NCBI GenBank assembly: GCA_963815125.1
Contig: CAWFFM010000002.1
Span: forward strand, 744,001-808,000
DNA length: 64,000 nucleotides
Direction: 5' to 3'
Source: Actinocatenispora sp963815125
Lineage (GTDB): Bacteria > Actinomycetota > Actinomycetes > Mycobacteriales > Micromonosporaceae
Shown here: piece by piece, positions 18,570-27,271 of the stretch
Numbering within the stretch: position 1 is the stretch's first letter
Layout of the letters: every line of letters begins with the position of its first letter
The notes under the pieces: generated by a model
The model's input: the letters and a program-made list of their open reading frames with translations, nothing else
The model's database searches: none
Told to the model about the DNA's origin: nothing
Position numbers and translations under genes: made by a program

Positions 18570-19232
18570 TCACACGGTCAGGTTGAGTATCGCGGTCCCG
18601 GTCGGGGTACGTACCTGGATCGCGCGGATCTGATGGCGGGAAACCGATGTGGTGCCGGTCAGTACCGCCGTGGTGGCCGGTACGGCCTTCCAGGCGGCGA
18701 TCTGCTCGGCGCGCCCGGCATCGTCGACCACGACCAGGGTGTAACCACCGGGATAGCTTGCTGTGCCGTCGTAGTGGCAGCGCAAGGTGACATCGGTGCC
18801 CCACGGCTGGTCCCGCAGCGACACCGTGGCGTGCACCGGCGAGGCGACCACTGCGGCCATCGGCCGGGCCGGCGGTGCCGGTGCCGGGCCGGGGGAATTG
18901 ACCAGTAGCAGGACCAGTACCAGTACGACCGCGGCGGCGGCCGCGCCGACCGCGGCCAGGCACCAGCGCGCCCGTCGGCGCCGCCGGGCCACCACGTTGA
19001 GCATGGCGGGCAGCAGCTCCGGTGGTGGTGCCTCCTCAGGCGTGGTGAAGTCCTCCGGCCGTACCCGTGACATCAGGCCGGGCAGCCCGGCCAGCGCCCG
19101 GACCGATTCCCGGCAGTGCGGGCACTCGGCGAGATGCTGTTCGTACTCGTGGCGTTCCGTCGGATTGAGGGCACCCAGCACGTACGCGGCGTCGTAGCTG
19201 CGGAACGCGTCGTCGCCGACTGGGCCGGTCAT
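18570..19232 (-). CDS. Membrane anti-sigma factor (zinc-binding ZAS type)
   Basis: The 220-residue product has an N-terminal zinc-binding anti-sigma domain with HLAECPHC (HxxxCxxC) near residue 30. A transmembrane segment follows a basic stretch (RRRRRARWCLAAVGAAAAAV, residues about 83-110). An extracytoplasmic RskA-like domain ends the protein. It would hold the adjacent sigma factor at the membrane until an envelope signal releases it. The ATG at 19232 overlaps the sigma stop by 4 bases, so the pair is coupled. Confidence 0.85.
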   Translation of the reverse strand: MTGPVGDDAFRSYDAAYVLGALNPTERHEYEQHLAECPHCRESVRALAGLPGLMSRVRPEDFTTPEEAPPPELLPAMLNVVARRRRRARWCLAAVGAAAAAVVLVLVLLLVNSPGPAPAPPARPMAAVVASPVHATVSLRDQPWGTDVTLRCHYDGTASYPGGYTLVVVDDAGRAEQIAAWKAVPATTAVLTGTTSVSRHQIRAIQVRTPTGTAILNLTV

Positions 19233-19735
19233 CCGAGAACCCCCATTTCCTCCAACGCGAGCCGTAGCGCCCGTAGCGCGTAGTGGGTGCGCGACTTGAC
19301 CGTGCCCGCCGGGACACCCAGTCGCTCGGCTGCTTCCATCGTGGACCGGCCGAGGTAGAAACACTCGATGAGTACTTCACGATGCTGACCGGACAGCCGT
19401 CGCAGCGCGTCGGCGACCAACCAGGACTGCACCGCCTCGTCGGTACCGTCCGACACGCCATGTTCCGGTGGTTCGGCCGACACCACCTCGGGCCGGACAT
19501 GCCGTGCCCGCCACTGGTCGATCACCAGATTACGGGCCACGGTGTGCAGCCAACCGCGCACCGGCCCACCCTCCAGCACCCGGGGATGCTGCCAGGCCCG
19601 CAGCAGCACCTCCTGTACGACATCCTGTGCCCAGCCCCGGTCGCCGCTGGTCAGCCGTAGTACGTAGCCGAACAGCGCGGCGGCGTGTTCGTCATGCAGC
19701 GTACGTAACAACTGCTCGTCGGCTCGCGCGGGCAC
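19229..19735 (-). CDS. ECF-family RNA polymerase sigma factor
   Basis: The 168-residue product has region 2 (LHDEHAAALFGYVLRL, WAQDVVQEVLLRAW, VRGWLHTVARNLVIDQWRAR) and region 4 (LSGQHREVLIECFYLGRS, MEAAERLGVPAGTVKSRTHY). It resembles the SigK/SigL group. The GTG at 19735 has AGGAGG 6 bases upstream. An ATG at 19750 lies on the wrong side of that site. It is co-transcribed with its anti-sigma factor, a small membrane protein and a lipoprotein. A candidate autoregulated promoter lies at 20209-20236. Confidence 0.9.
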   Translation of the reverse strand: MPARADEQLLRTLHDEHAAALFGYVLRLTSGDRGWAQDVVQEVLLRAWQHPRVLEGGPVRGWLHTVARNLVIDQWRARHVRPEVVSAEPPEHGVSDGTDEAVQSWLVADALRRLSGQHREVLIECFYLGRSTMEAAERLGVPAGTVKSRTHYALRALRLALEEMGVLG

Positions 19736-19746
19736 CCTTGACCTCC

Positions 19747-20172
19747 TCATCGCCGCGAGCGGCGCCGTACCGATTGCATCGTCGCGAGTCCGAGGCCGCA
19801 GCAGATCGCCGCGATGTCCGCGGCACCAGCCAGCTGTTGTGGAGTTCCGGACAGGGTCTCGGTGACACCGAACAGGCCGATGGTCGCCGACAGCGCGAAG
19901 GCGAGGAGGGTCGCGGCACCGAATCCGGCCGCGGCCAGAGCGGGAAGCCGATGGTGCCACACCAGTACGGCAAGCGCGATCAGCAACCCGCCGATCGAGT
20001 TGAGCAGGAAGAGCGGCCCGACGATCGCCATCTGCCGGAAGCCCTGTACCCACAGTTCCAGGTGGATGTCCGCGGACAGTAGCACGGCGGCCACGGTCAG
20101 GCCGCGCAGAACCTCGGTGCCCACCTGCCGCGCGGTCAGTTCAGGTGGTAACCATCTGGACAATGCGGTCAC
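19747..20172 (-). CDS. Small four-helix membrane protein in the ECF operon
   Basis: The 141-residue product has four predicted hydrophobic segments (near residues 24-42, 48-68, 77-97 and 112-130) and a basic C-terminal tail. I do not recognise a function. The GTG at 20172 was chosen because AGGAGG is 8 bases upstream. A GTG at 20181 overlaps that site. It is the first gene of the operon leading to the sigma factor, with an 11-base gap. Confidence 0.65.
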   Translation of the reverse strand: MTALSRWLPPELTARQVGTEVLRGLTVAAVLLSADIHLELWVQGFRQMAIVGPLFLLNSIGGLLIALAVLVWHHRLPALAAAGFGAATLLAFALSATIGLFGVTETLSGTPQQLAGAADIAAICCGLGLATMQSVRRRSRR

Positions 20173-20208
20173 TGCGTCCACCTCCTGCGGCCATGCCCGT
20201 CAGGTGTG

Positions 20209-20236
20209 GACACGCGGCGCCGACCCGAACGGTTCA
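20209..20236 (-). promoter_or_regulatory. Candidate ECF-sigma promoter (TGAACC-N16-CGTGTC)
   Basis: On the minus strand TGAACC (20236-20231) and CGTGTC (20214-20209) are 16 bases apart, 37 bases before the start codon of the operon's first gene. AAC -35 and CGT -10 elements with this spacing are typical of autoregulated ECF promoters. The match is to a general pattern only. Confidence 0.4.
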
Positions 20237-20327
20237 ACCGGTAGCGGGTGGCGGTCTGGCTGAAGGGAGGTTGATCGTGGACCTGTCGCGATGGACCGGA
20301 TCCCCGGAATGTCGGCGCAGGGAGGAT

Positions 20328-20358
20328 CGGTGCCGGCCACAGCTTGTGGCCGGCACCG
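20328..20358 (-). terminator. Strong hairpin after the GH65 gene
   Basis: CGGTGCCGGCCACA (20328-20341) pairs perfectly with TGTGGCCGGCACCG (20345-20358) across a 3-base loop, starting 10 bases beyond the GH65 stop. It has no T-run. It is the likely intrinsic terminator of the leftward GH65 transcript. Confidence 0.7.
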
Positions 20359-20367
20359 ACGGGTGCG

Positions 20368-22728
20368 CTAGGACGACACGGAATGTGCGCGTCGACGTGG
20401 CTCCCGACCCGGCGGCTGTGTGGGTCGGGGCCATTCCGGTGCCGGTGGGATCGGCCGGCGCACCGGTTCACCCGGCTGCAGGGTGAGTAGTTCCCCGTGG
20501 TGCAGCACCGGAATCGGGGTCCCGTCGCCGAGGGTGTACGTCGCTTCGGTCGCGGTGAATTCGACCCTCAGGTGGTTTCCGCGGACCAGCAAGCGGAACG
20601 CGATCCGGGTCAGACCGGGAGGCAGCCGCGGCGCGAAGGCCAGACCGTCGGTGTGGTCACGTAGCCCGCCGAACCCGGCGACCAGGGCCAGGCACGCACC
20701 GGCCAGCGAGGCCATGTGCAGCCCGTCGCGGGTGTTGCTGTGCAGGTCGTCCAGGTCGGTCAGGGCGGCCTCGGCCAGGTAGTCCAGTGCCAGGTCCAGA
20801 TGACCGCACTCGGCCGCCACGATGGCCTGCGTGCTGGCCGACAGCGACGAGTCCCGTACCGTGATCGACTCGTAGTAGGCGAAGTTACGCGCCTTCTGCT
20901 CCGGGGTGAACGCATCCCCGCAGGTCTGCATGGCCAGCACCAGGTCGGCCTGCTTGATCACCTGCTTGCGGTAGATGTCGAAGTACGGGAAGTGCATCAT
21001 CAGCGGGTAGCGGTTGCCGGTGGATTCGAAGTCCCATTGTTCGTGATGGGTGAACCCCTCTGCCTGCGGATGCACGCCCAGCTTCTCGTCGTACGGGATC
21101 AGCATGGCGTCGGCCGCGTCACGCCAACTCGCTGTCTCCTCGTCGGTGACGCCCAACGTCCGCGCCTGCTGGGTGTGCCGCTCGGCGACCTCGGCCGCGC
21201 AGCGCAGGTTCCGCCGCGCCATCAGGTTGGTGTAGACGTTGTTGTCGGCGATCGCCGAGTACTCGTCGGGCCCCGTCACGCCGTCGATCCGGAACCGGCC
21301 GTGCGCGTCGTGATGACCGAGCGAGCGCCACATCCGTGCGGTTTCCACCAGTAGTTCCAGACCCACCTCCCGCTCGAAGTCGCGGTCGTCGGTGGCCCGG
21401 ACGTAGCGGATCACGGCGTGCGCGATGTCCGCGCTGATATGGAACGCGGCGGTGCCCGCCGGCCAGTACGACGAGCATTCCTCGCCGCGGATGGTGCGCC
21501 AGGGGAACACCGCGCCGGACAGGCCGAGCTGCTGGGCCCGGTCCCGCGCCATCGGCAGGGTGTTGTGCCGCCAGCGCAACGCCTGTGCGACCGCGCTGGG
21601 CACGCTGTAGGTCAGCAGCGGCAGGACGAATACCTCGGTGTCCCAGAAGGAGTGGCCGTCGTAGCCGGGGCCGGTGAGTCCCTTGGCCGGGATGGCGCGC
21701 TCCTCGGCCCGGGCCGAGGCCTGCAGTACGTGAAACAGCGCGAACCGGATCGCCTGTTCCAGTTCCGCGTCCCCGGCCACCTCGACGGCCGCACCCTGCC
21801 AGAACTCGTCGAGATAGGTGCGTTGCTCGGTCAGCAGGCCGTCCCAGCCGGTGAACCGGGCGGCGGAGAGTCCGGCGGCGACCTGGTCGCGCAGCGCCGG
21901 TACGGACCGGTGCGCAGACCAGCCGTAGGCGAGGTACTTGACCAGCCGCAGGCGTTGCCCGGGCTGCAGCACGGTGGTGACCGTCGTGCGCGCCAGATCG
22001 TCGAACGCCTCGGTGGTGACCTGTACGTTCTCCGGTCCGTCGATCTTGTGTTCCATCCCGGCCGCGACCCGCAGACCGCTGCGTGCGGTCTGGTGGATCA
22101 GTACCGCTCCGCGTTCGCCGGACACCCCGTGGTGCTCGGGCCGCAGCGGCGCCTCCAGGATGGCCGCCGCCCGGGGGTCGCCGTTATGCCCCGGCAGTTG
22201 TTCGTTGGTGACCAGTTCGGACTGCAGCACCACCCGGGCGGAACCGTCGACCGGCTCTACCTCGTAGCAGATGGCGGCGATCGCCCGCTGGGTGAACGAG
22301 ACCAGGCGGGTGGAGCTCACCTTCATGGTGCGACCGGCCGGGGAGGTCCAGGTGGCCTCGCGGCGCAGTACGCCGTCCCGGAAGTCCAGGCTGCGTTCGT
22401 GCGCGTGCAGGGTGCCGTAGCGCAGGTCGAACGGCTCGTCGTCGACCAGCAGCCGGATCAGCTTGCCGTTGGTGACGTTGATGGCGGTCTGGCCGGACTC
22501 CGGATAGCCGTAGCCGGCCTCTGCGTACGGCAGCGGGCGAAGTTCGAAGACGCCGTTGAGGTAGCTACCCGGCAATCCGTGCGGCTCACCCTCGTCGAGG
22601 TTGGCTCGCAGCCCGATGTGTCCGTTGGCCAGTGCGAAGACTGACTCGGACTGGGCGATGGTGTCCAGGTTGAGGCTCTGTTCCCGTAGGCACCACGGCT
22701 CAACGGTGAACGCCCGGCCTGTCGTCAT
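20368..22728 (-). CDS. Glycoside hydrolase family 65 protein (trehalose/maltose/kojibiose phosphorylase type)
   Basis: The 786-residue length is normal for GH65. The N-terminal beta-sandwich domain begins TVEPWCLREQSLNLDTIAQSES. The (alpha/alpha)6 catalytic domain shows GYDGHSFWDTEVFVLPLL and the general-acid segment RIDGVTGPDEYSAIADNN, then KQADLVLAMQTCGDAFT. GH65 enzymes split alpha-glucosidic disaccharides by phosphorolysis to beta-glucose-1-phosphate or by hydrolysis. The neighbouring beta-phosphoglucomutase-like gene favours phosphorolysis. The substrate is not settled. The ATG at 22728 has GGAAAG upstream. Confidence 0.88.
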   Translation of the reverse strand: MTTGRAFTVEPWCLREQSLNLDTIAQSESVFALANGHIGLRANLDEGEPHGLPGSYLNGVFELRPLPYAEAGYGYPESGQTAINVTNGKLIRLLVDDEPFDLRYGTLHAHERSLDFRDGVLRREATWTSPAGRTMKVSSTRLVSFTQRAIAAICYEVEPVDGSARVVLQSELVTNEQLPGHNGDPRAAAILEAPLRPEHHGVSGERGAVLIHQTARSGLRVAAGMEHKIDGPENVQVTTEAFDDLARTTVTTVLQPGQRLRLVKYLAYGWSAHRSVPALRDQVAAGLSAARFTGWDGLLTEQRTYLDEFWQGAAVEVAGDAELEQAIRFALFHVLQASARAEERAIPAKGLTGPGYDGHSFWDTEVFVLPLLTYSVPSAVAQALRWRHNTLPMARDRAQQLGLSGAVFPWRTIRGEECSSYWPAGTAAFHISADIAHAVIRYVRATDDRDFEREVGLELLVETARMWRSLGHHDAHGRFRIDGVTGPDEYSAIADNNVYTNLMARRNLRCAAEVAERHTQQARTLGVTDEETASWRDAADAMLIPYDEKLGVHPQAEGFTHHEQWDFESTGNRYPLMMHFPYFDIYRKQVIKQADLVLAMQTCGDAFTPEQKARNFAYYESITVRDSSLSASTQAIVAAECGHLDLALDYLAEAALTDLDDLHSNTRDGLHMASLAGACLALVAGFGGLRDHTDGLAFAPRLPPGLTRIAFRLLVRGNHLRVEFTATEATYTLGDGTPIPVLHHGELLTLQPGEPVRRPIPPAPEWPRPTQPPGREPRRRAHSVSS

Positions 22729-22873
22729 GGCTTTCCGATCTGAAGTGGGCTTGTCCTGTGCTGCTGTCACGCGTCCGGCCACGCCGTCGCGCGCTGCCCG
22801 CAGTGGGCAGCTCAGTGCCGCACGACGCGCCCGGCCGGGATCACCGGTCCGCTGGCCCGTGGCGTGCTCGGTA

Positions 22874-23641
22874 CTACTTCCCCGTTCCTCCGGTGGCCGG
22901 GGCGGGGCTGGCGAGCAGGTCGGCGAGGTCCTCGACGACCCGGTCGGCGCCGTGGGCACGTAACTGCTCGGCCTGACCGACCCGGTCCACCCCGATCACC
23001 ACACCGAACTGTCCGGCCCGACCGGCGGCCACGCCGGACAGCGCGTCCTCGAACACCGCCGCGGCATCCGGGGACAGTCCGAGTGTGCGGGCGGCGGCCA
23101 GGAAGGTGTCCGGTGCGGGTTTGCCGGCCAGCCCGTCACGGGCCGCGACGATCCCGTCGACGATCACCTCGAACTCGTCGGCGATGCCGGCCGCGGCGAG
23201 TACGTCGCGACAGTTCGCGCTGGATGACACCACCGCGCGGCGCAGACCGGCCGCCCGTGCCGCCGCCAGGTAGCGGATCGAGCCGGGATAGGCCTCGACA
23301 CCGTCTTCGCGGATATGGCGGGTGACGATCTCGTTCTTCCGGTTGCCCAGGCCACGGATCGTCTCGTATTCCGGCGGATCGTCCGGGTCGCCCTCGGGCA
23401 GGGTGATGCCCCGCGAGGACAGGAACGATCGGGTGCCGTCCTGGCGTGGCTTGCCGTCAACGTAACGATCGTAGTCACTCTGTGTAAAAGGTTCCCATGA
23501 GCCGTGTTCGGATTCGGCCCTCGCCGACAGGTAGCTGTCGAACATCTCCCGCCACGCGGCAGCATGAATGACCGCAGTACTGGTGAGTACCCCGTCGAGG
23601 TCGAACAAGCAGGCACGGATGCCGTCTGGAAGCCCTAGCAC
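22874..23641 (-). CDS. HAD-superfamily beta-phosphoglucomutase-like protein
   Basis: The 255-residue product has HAD motif I CLFDLDGVLTSTAVIHAAAW (nucleophile Asp and general-acid Asp), motif II VVSSSANC and motif III/IV GKPAPDTFLAAA..FEDALSGVAAG. Beside a GH65 gene it probably converts beta-glucose-1-phosphate to glucose-6-phosphate. The insert with SYLSARAESEHGSWEPFT and DYDRYVDGKPRQDGT is typical of actinobacterial members. It starts at GTG 23641. A TACTAT sequence at 23654-23649 suggests a leaderless or near-leaderless transcript. A 145-base gap separates it from GH65. Confidence 0.8.
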   Translation of the reverse strand: MLGLPDGIRACLFDLDGVLTSTAVIHAAAWREMFDSYLSARAESEHGSWEPFTQSDYDRYVDGKPRQDGTRSFLSSRGITLPEGDPDDPPEYETIRGLGNRKNEIVTRHIREDGVEAYPGSIRYLAAARAAGLRRAVVSSSANCRDVLAAAGIADEFEVIVDGIVAARDGLAGKPAPDTFLAAARTLGLSPDAAAVFEDALSGVAAGRAGQFGVVIGVDRVGQAEQLRAHGADRVVEDLADLLASPAPATGGTGK

Positions 23642-23651
23642 GGCCCCGATA

Positions 23652-23706
23652 GTAGCGGCGGAACCTGGTGCCGGCGGCCCCGCCGGGCATTAGGTTCCGC
23701 CGCTAC
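23652..23706. promoter_or_regulatory. Perfect 15-bp inverted repeat at the HAD/GH65 promoter
   Basis: GTAGCGGCGGAACCT (23652-23666) and AGGTTCCGCCGCTAC (23692-23706) are exact reverse complements around a 25-base GC-rich spacer. The start-proximal arm overlaps a possible -10 (TACTAT, minus strand 23654-23649) and lies 10 bases from the HAD start codon. This placement suggests an operator controlling the disaccharide operon, or a 5' hairpin. No local regulator gene is present. Confidence 0.55.
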
Positions 23707-24010
23707 CGGGGGTGCCGGCACTGCGGGGCCACGGGTGGCCCCGGCCCGACCTGGTGATCAACAGTTATCGGCGCAACAGAAAGTAGACCCAGCTACCTAG
23801 AAAGCCTTGTGGGACGTGTTCCAGATCACCCCGCTCGCCACGAGTCGAGGAACTCGTGCAGCATTCTCGAACCCACTCCCAGATCAGCCCAGCGGTGCAC
23901 AGCGTGCACCGCTGGCGTCAGCGGTCGAGGAGTGCAGGAGGCTCGGCGGCCAGGTGGTGGAGGGCGCGCATTTCAGCAGGACGCCGGCTCGCCGTATGTC
24001 CGGGGTCCGG
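23707..24010. other. Intergenic region with two hairpins downstream of the glutaryl-CoA dehydrogenase gene
   Basis: No gene is supported in these 304 bases. Two inverted repeats are clear. AGCGGTGCAC/GTGCACCGCT (23891-23913, 3-base loop, perfect) lies about 98 bases past the stop of the leftward acyl-CoA dehydrogenase gene and may terminate it. CACGAGT/ACTCGTG (23839-23858, 6-base loop) lies further on. GCTACCTAGAAAGC (23792-23805) resembles, at 12 of 14 bases, a perfect palindrome found at 29363-29376. Confidence 0.5.
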
Positions 24011-25198
24011 TCAACGAAAAGCGGGCAGCCCGGTGATGGTCTGACCCAGTACGAGTGTGTGGATCTCGCTGGTGCCCTCGTAGGTGAGTACCGACTCCAG
24101 GTTGTTGGCGTGCCGTAGGGCCGGGTAGTCCAGCGTGATGCCCGCCGCGCCGAGAATGGTGCGGCACTGGCGGGCGATCTCCAGCGCCTCCCGGACGTTG
24201 TTGAGCTTGCCGACGCTGACCTGCTCCGCGCGCAGTGTGCCGGAGTCCTTGCGGCGTCCCAGGTGCAGTGCGAGCAGGCATGCTTTGCCCAACTCCAGAC
24301 TCATGTCGACCAGCTTGGCCTGGGTGAGCTGGAAGCCGGCGATCGGCCGACCGAACTGTTCGCGCTGCAGGGCGTAGTCAAGGGTCGACTCAAGGCAGTC
24401 ACGCGCCGCACCGGTACTGCCGAACACGATGCCGAACCGCGCCTCGTCCAGGCAGCCGAGCGGACCGGCCAGCCCCCGCGCGTCGGGGAGCTGTGCATCG
24501 GCAGGGAGTCGCACGTCGGCCAGGACCAGTTCGCTGGTCACCGACGCACGTAGGGACAGTTTGCCGGCGATGTCGCGGCTGCTGAAACCGGCGGTGTCGC
24601 GGGGGACCAGAAAACCGCGGACGCCCTCTTCCGCCCTGGCCCACACGACGGCCACGTCGGCGATGGAACCGTTGGTGATCCACATCTTGCTGCCGTTGAG
24701 GATCCAGTCGCTGCCCTCGCGCCGGGCGGTGGTACGCATACCGGCCGGGTTGGAGCCGAAGTCGGGCTCGGTGAGCCCGAAGCAGCCCACGGCCCGCCCG
24801 GCCGCCATGTCCGGCAGCCATTCCGTACGCTGCTGCTCGCTGCCGTAGCGGTGGATGGCGTACATCGCCAGCGACCCTTGCACCGAGACCAGGCTGCGCA
24901 GGCCGGAGTCCGCGGCCTCCAACTCGGCGCAGGCCAGGCCGTAGCTGACGGCGCTGGTACCGGCGCAGCCGTAGCCGTGCAGGTGCATGCCCAGCACCCC
25001 CAGCTCGCCCAGTTCACGGGCCAGCTCACGGGCGGGGATCTGGCCCGTGTCGTACCAGCCGGCGAGGTGCGGGCGGATCCGGTCTGCGACGAACCTGCGT
25101 ACCGTGTCCCGGATGTCGCGTTCGGCGTCGCTCAGCAGTTCGTCGATGCCGAACAGGGCGAGGGGATGCTGTCGGTCGGCCGGCGTGCTGTTCGGCAT
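24011..25198 (-). CDS. gcdH: Acyl-CoA dehydrogenase, probably glutaryl-CoA dehydrogenase
   Basis: The 395-residue flavoprotein has the acyl-CoA dehydrogenase segments GCFGLTEPDFGSNPAGMRTTA and WITNGSIADVAVVWA. The C-terminal YEGTSEIHTLVLGQTITGLPAF contains the catalytic Glu in the arrangement of glutaryl-CoA dehydrogenases (YEGT..IH..ILG..ITG). It oxidises and decarboxylates glutaryl-CoA to crotonyl-CoA, the end of aerobic lysine and tryptophan breakdown. Crotonyl-CoA is also the product of the lysine aminomutase route encoded at 31.9-40.3 kb. It is a single leftward gene. Confidence 0.8.
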   Translation of the reverse strand: MPNSTPADRQHPLALFGIDELLSDAERDIRDTVRRFVADRIRPHLAGWYDTGQIPARELARELGELGVLGMHLHGYGCAGTSAVSYGLACAELEAADSGLRSLVSVQGSLAMYAIHRYGSEQQRTEWLPDMAAGRAVGCFGLTEPDFGSNPAGMRTTARREGSDWILNGSKMWITNGSIADVAVVWARAEEGVRGFLVPRDTAGFSSRDIAGKLSLRASVTSELVLADVRLPADAQLPDARGLAGPLGCLDEARFGIVFGSTGAARDCLESTLDYALQREQFGRPIAGFQLTQAKLVDMSLELGKACLLALHLGRRKDSGTLRAEQVSVGKLNNVREALEIARQCRTILGAAGITLDYPALRHANNLESVLTYEGTSEIHTLVLGQTITGLPAFR

Positions 25199-25282
25199 GG
25201 ACGCAACCTTTCTGGTTACCGGACGGTACGCCGCAGCGTAGCGCCCGTTCCGCGCACCTCCCGGTGCTCCTGGCGGATCCGG

Positions 25283-26203
25283 TCAGTCCTCGGTCGCCGC
25301 CGCGGCGAGGGCATCGGTGAGGCGGGTCAGCGGGCTGGCCAGGTTCCACTGTCGGGCCAGTGTCAGTACCGCGTCGGGGTCGGCGGGTCCGGTTGGCAGC
25401 GTGGTGTCCAGTGCCGGTACCGGGGCGTCCACCGCGACCCGTACCACGGTGGGTGCGGCGGCCAGGTAGCTCTCCGCGTCGCGGAGCCGGCGGGACTGGG
25501 CCGGTCGCAGTGCGCCCTCCGCCCGGTCCACCGCAGCGCGCAGGGCATCCAGATCACCATGGGTGGCCAGCAGCGCGGCGGCGGTCTTCTCCCCGATGCC
25601 CGGCACACCGGGCAGCCCGTCGGAGGGGTCACCGCGCAGCACGGCGAAGTCGACGTAGTGTCCGGCGTCCACCCCGTAGCGGGTCCTCAGCGCCGCGTCG
25701 TCGAAGACCTCCAGTTTGGCGATCCCGCGCCCGCAGTACAGCACCCGCACCGGTTTGGTGTCGTCGATGACCTGGAACAGGTCCCGGTCGCCGGTGACCG
25801 CTTCGACCGGGCCGGGTTCGCGGGCGGCGAGGGCGCCGATCACGTCGTCAGCCTCGTAGCCGGGTACGCCGACCGCGCTGATACCGACCGCCGCGAGCGC
25901 GTCGAGGATGATCGGTACCTGTGGGCCCAGCTCGTCGGGTACCTGCTCGCCGCCGTCGACAGCGACCCGGTGCGCCTTGTACGAGCCGATCAGCGACACC
26001 CGCCAGTCTGGTCGCCAGTCGGCGTCCAGGCAACAGACCATCCGGTCCGGCCGGCGGGTGCGTACGAGCTGGGCGAGCATGTCCAGGAATCCCCGCACGG
26101 CGTTGACCGGGGTGCCGTCGGGTGCCGTCATCGAGGTCGGGATGCCGTGGAAGGCGCGGAAGTACAGGCTCGCGGAGTCTACGAGCAGCAACGGTCGGTT
26201 CAC
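25283..26203 (-). CDS. 5'-3' exonuclease (PolA N-terminal-domain-like, stand-alone)
   Basis: The product is about 306 residues and starts RPLLLVDSASLYFRAFHG. It has the acidic metal-ligand residues of the FEN/PIN fold (CCLDADWRPDWR, GYEADDVIGALA, EAVTGDRDLFQVI) and the helix-hairpin-helix segment DPSDGLPGVPGIGEKTAAALL. It corresponds to the 5' nuclease domain of DNA polymerase I without the polymerase. Actinobacteria often carry such stand-alone copies. The GTG at 26203 is preferred because the conserved domain starts there. A GTG at 26227 is possible. Confidence 0.85.
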   Translation of the reverse strand: MNRPLLLVDSASLYFRAFHGIPTSMTAPDGTPVNAVRGFLDMLAQLVRTRRPDRMVCCLDADWRPDWRVSLIGSYKAHRVAVDGGEQVPDELGPQVPIILDALAAVGISAVGVPGYEADDVIGALAAREPGPVEAVTGDRDLFQVIDDTKPVRVLYCGRGIAKLEVFDDAALRTRYGVDAGHYVDFAVLRGDPSDGLPGVPGIGEKTAAALLATHGDLDALRAAVDRAEGALRPAQSRRLRDAESYLAAAPTVVRVAVDAPVPALDTTLPTGPADPDAVLTLARQWNLASPLTRLTDALAAAATED

Positions 26204-26248
26204 CTGTTCCAGCCTGCCATGTACCACCCGACGGCGGGTGCGGGTGGT

Positions 26249-27271
26249 TCATCGCTGTCGTAACGGCCGGCCCTGGCAGCGTGGATCGGTGGTGGTGTCG
26301 CGGCGGGCGGGTGCCAGCCAGGCGAGCATCGGCTGCTCGACCTGCCAGCCGTGCACGGTCACCGGAATCACCGGTATCTGGCCGTCATCGGGGCAGATCG
26401 CTTCGGACCTGACGTCGTCGTTGACGAAGAAGTGGACGGTGCTGCGGCGGTCCAGCACGATGGTCATCCGGTCGTTGACGGCGATGACGTAGCCGAGGGT
26501 CACCTGTGTGGCGCCGCCTTGACCGGTGCTGGTTTCCAGCGCTACGGCGGGCAGGATCGGTGCCCTGAGAAAGTTCGCGCCCACCACGAGTGGCGCGATG
26601 AAGATCGCGACGACGGCGACCCAGCGGGTGAGCCGCCCCGCCGCCCATGCCGGTACGGGTCCGGTGAGCAGGAGCGCCATGGCTGGGGGGAGCAGCAGCA
26701 GGGCGGTGGTGCCTGCCTGCCCGGTACGCAGTGCGGTCAGGCTCGCCGGCCAGGTGATGGCGTACTCGGTGAGAGCTACCGATGCGGGGATCGCGACGCA
26801 GATCGTACGGATCAGCCGGGGGCGGTTGTGGTGACGGCGACGCAGTTCCAGTCCGAACGCGGCCACAGCCATCATCACCAGCAACGGGAGGAACCGCAGC
26901 TGCCAGGTCAGGAGCCCGACCATGGTGGCCAGAGCGGCGACCCAGTACGGGATGCGCAGCCCGGCGCGGACCAGACCGGAGGCGCGGATGTTCCCAGGTT
27001 CGGGCACACTCACCGCGAACAGGGTGCCGAGAACCCGACCGACGAGTACGACCAGCGGCAGGGTCCAGACCAGGGTGATCAACAGCGTGCTGACCAGGCC
27101 AAGTGGGTTGACGTTCTGCACCAGCAGCAGCATCGTCTGCAAGTTCTGTCGGCTGAGGTACCACAGCCGCAGCAGCAGCAACAGCAGTGGAAACGCCGGG
27201 AACAGGGTCAGCAGCCACTGTTGGTGGGGGGTTGGGTTCTGCTCGGTCCCGGTCGCATCGGGCCCGGTCAT
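26249..27271 (-). CDS. Multi-spanning membrane protein of unknown function
   Basis: The 340-residue product has about seven hydrophobic segments between residues 20 and 245 (LLTLFPAFPLLLLLLRLWYL, LLITLVWTLPLVVLVG and others). A soluble C-terminal part of about 95 residues follows (TQVTLGYVIAVNDRMTIVL, then PMLAWLAPARRDTTTDPRCQ). I do not recognise the family. It overlaps the upstream solute-binding-like gene by 4 bases (ATGA), so the two are probably made together. The pairing might signal ligand binding to the membrane protein, but that is inference. Confidence 0.6.
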   Translation of the reverse strand: MTGPDATGTEQNPTPHQQWLLTLFPAFPLLLLLLRLWYLSRQNLQTMLLLVQNVNPLGLVSTLLITLVWTLPLVVLVGRVLGTLFAVSVPEPGNIRASGLVRAGLRIPYWVAALATMVGLLTWQLRFLPLLVMMAVAAFGLELRRRHHNRPRLIRTICVAIPASVALTEYAITWPASLTALRTGQAGTTALLLLPPAMALLLTGPVPAWAAGRLTRWVAVVAIFIAPLVVGANFLRAPILPAVALETSTGQGGATQVTLGYVIAVNDRMTIVLDRRSTVHFFVNDDVRSEAICPDDGQIPVIPVTVHGWQVEQPMLAWLAPARRDTTTDPRCQGRPLRQR

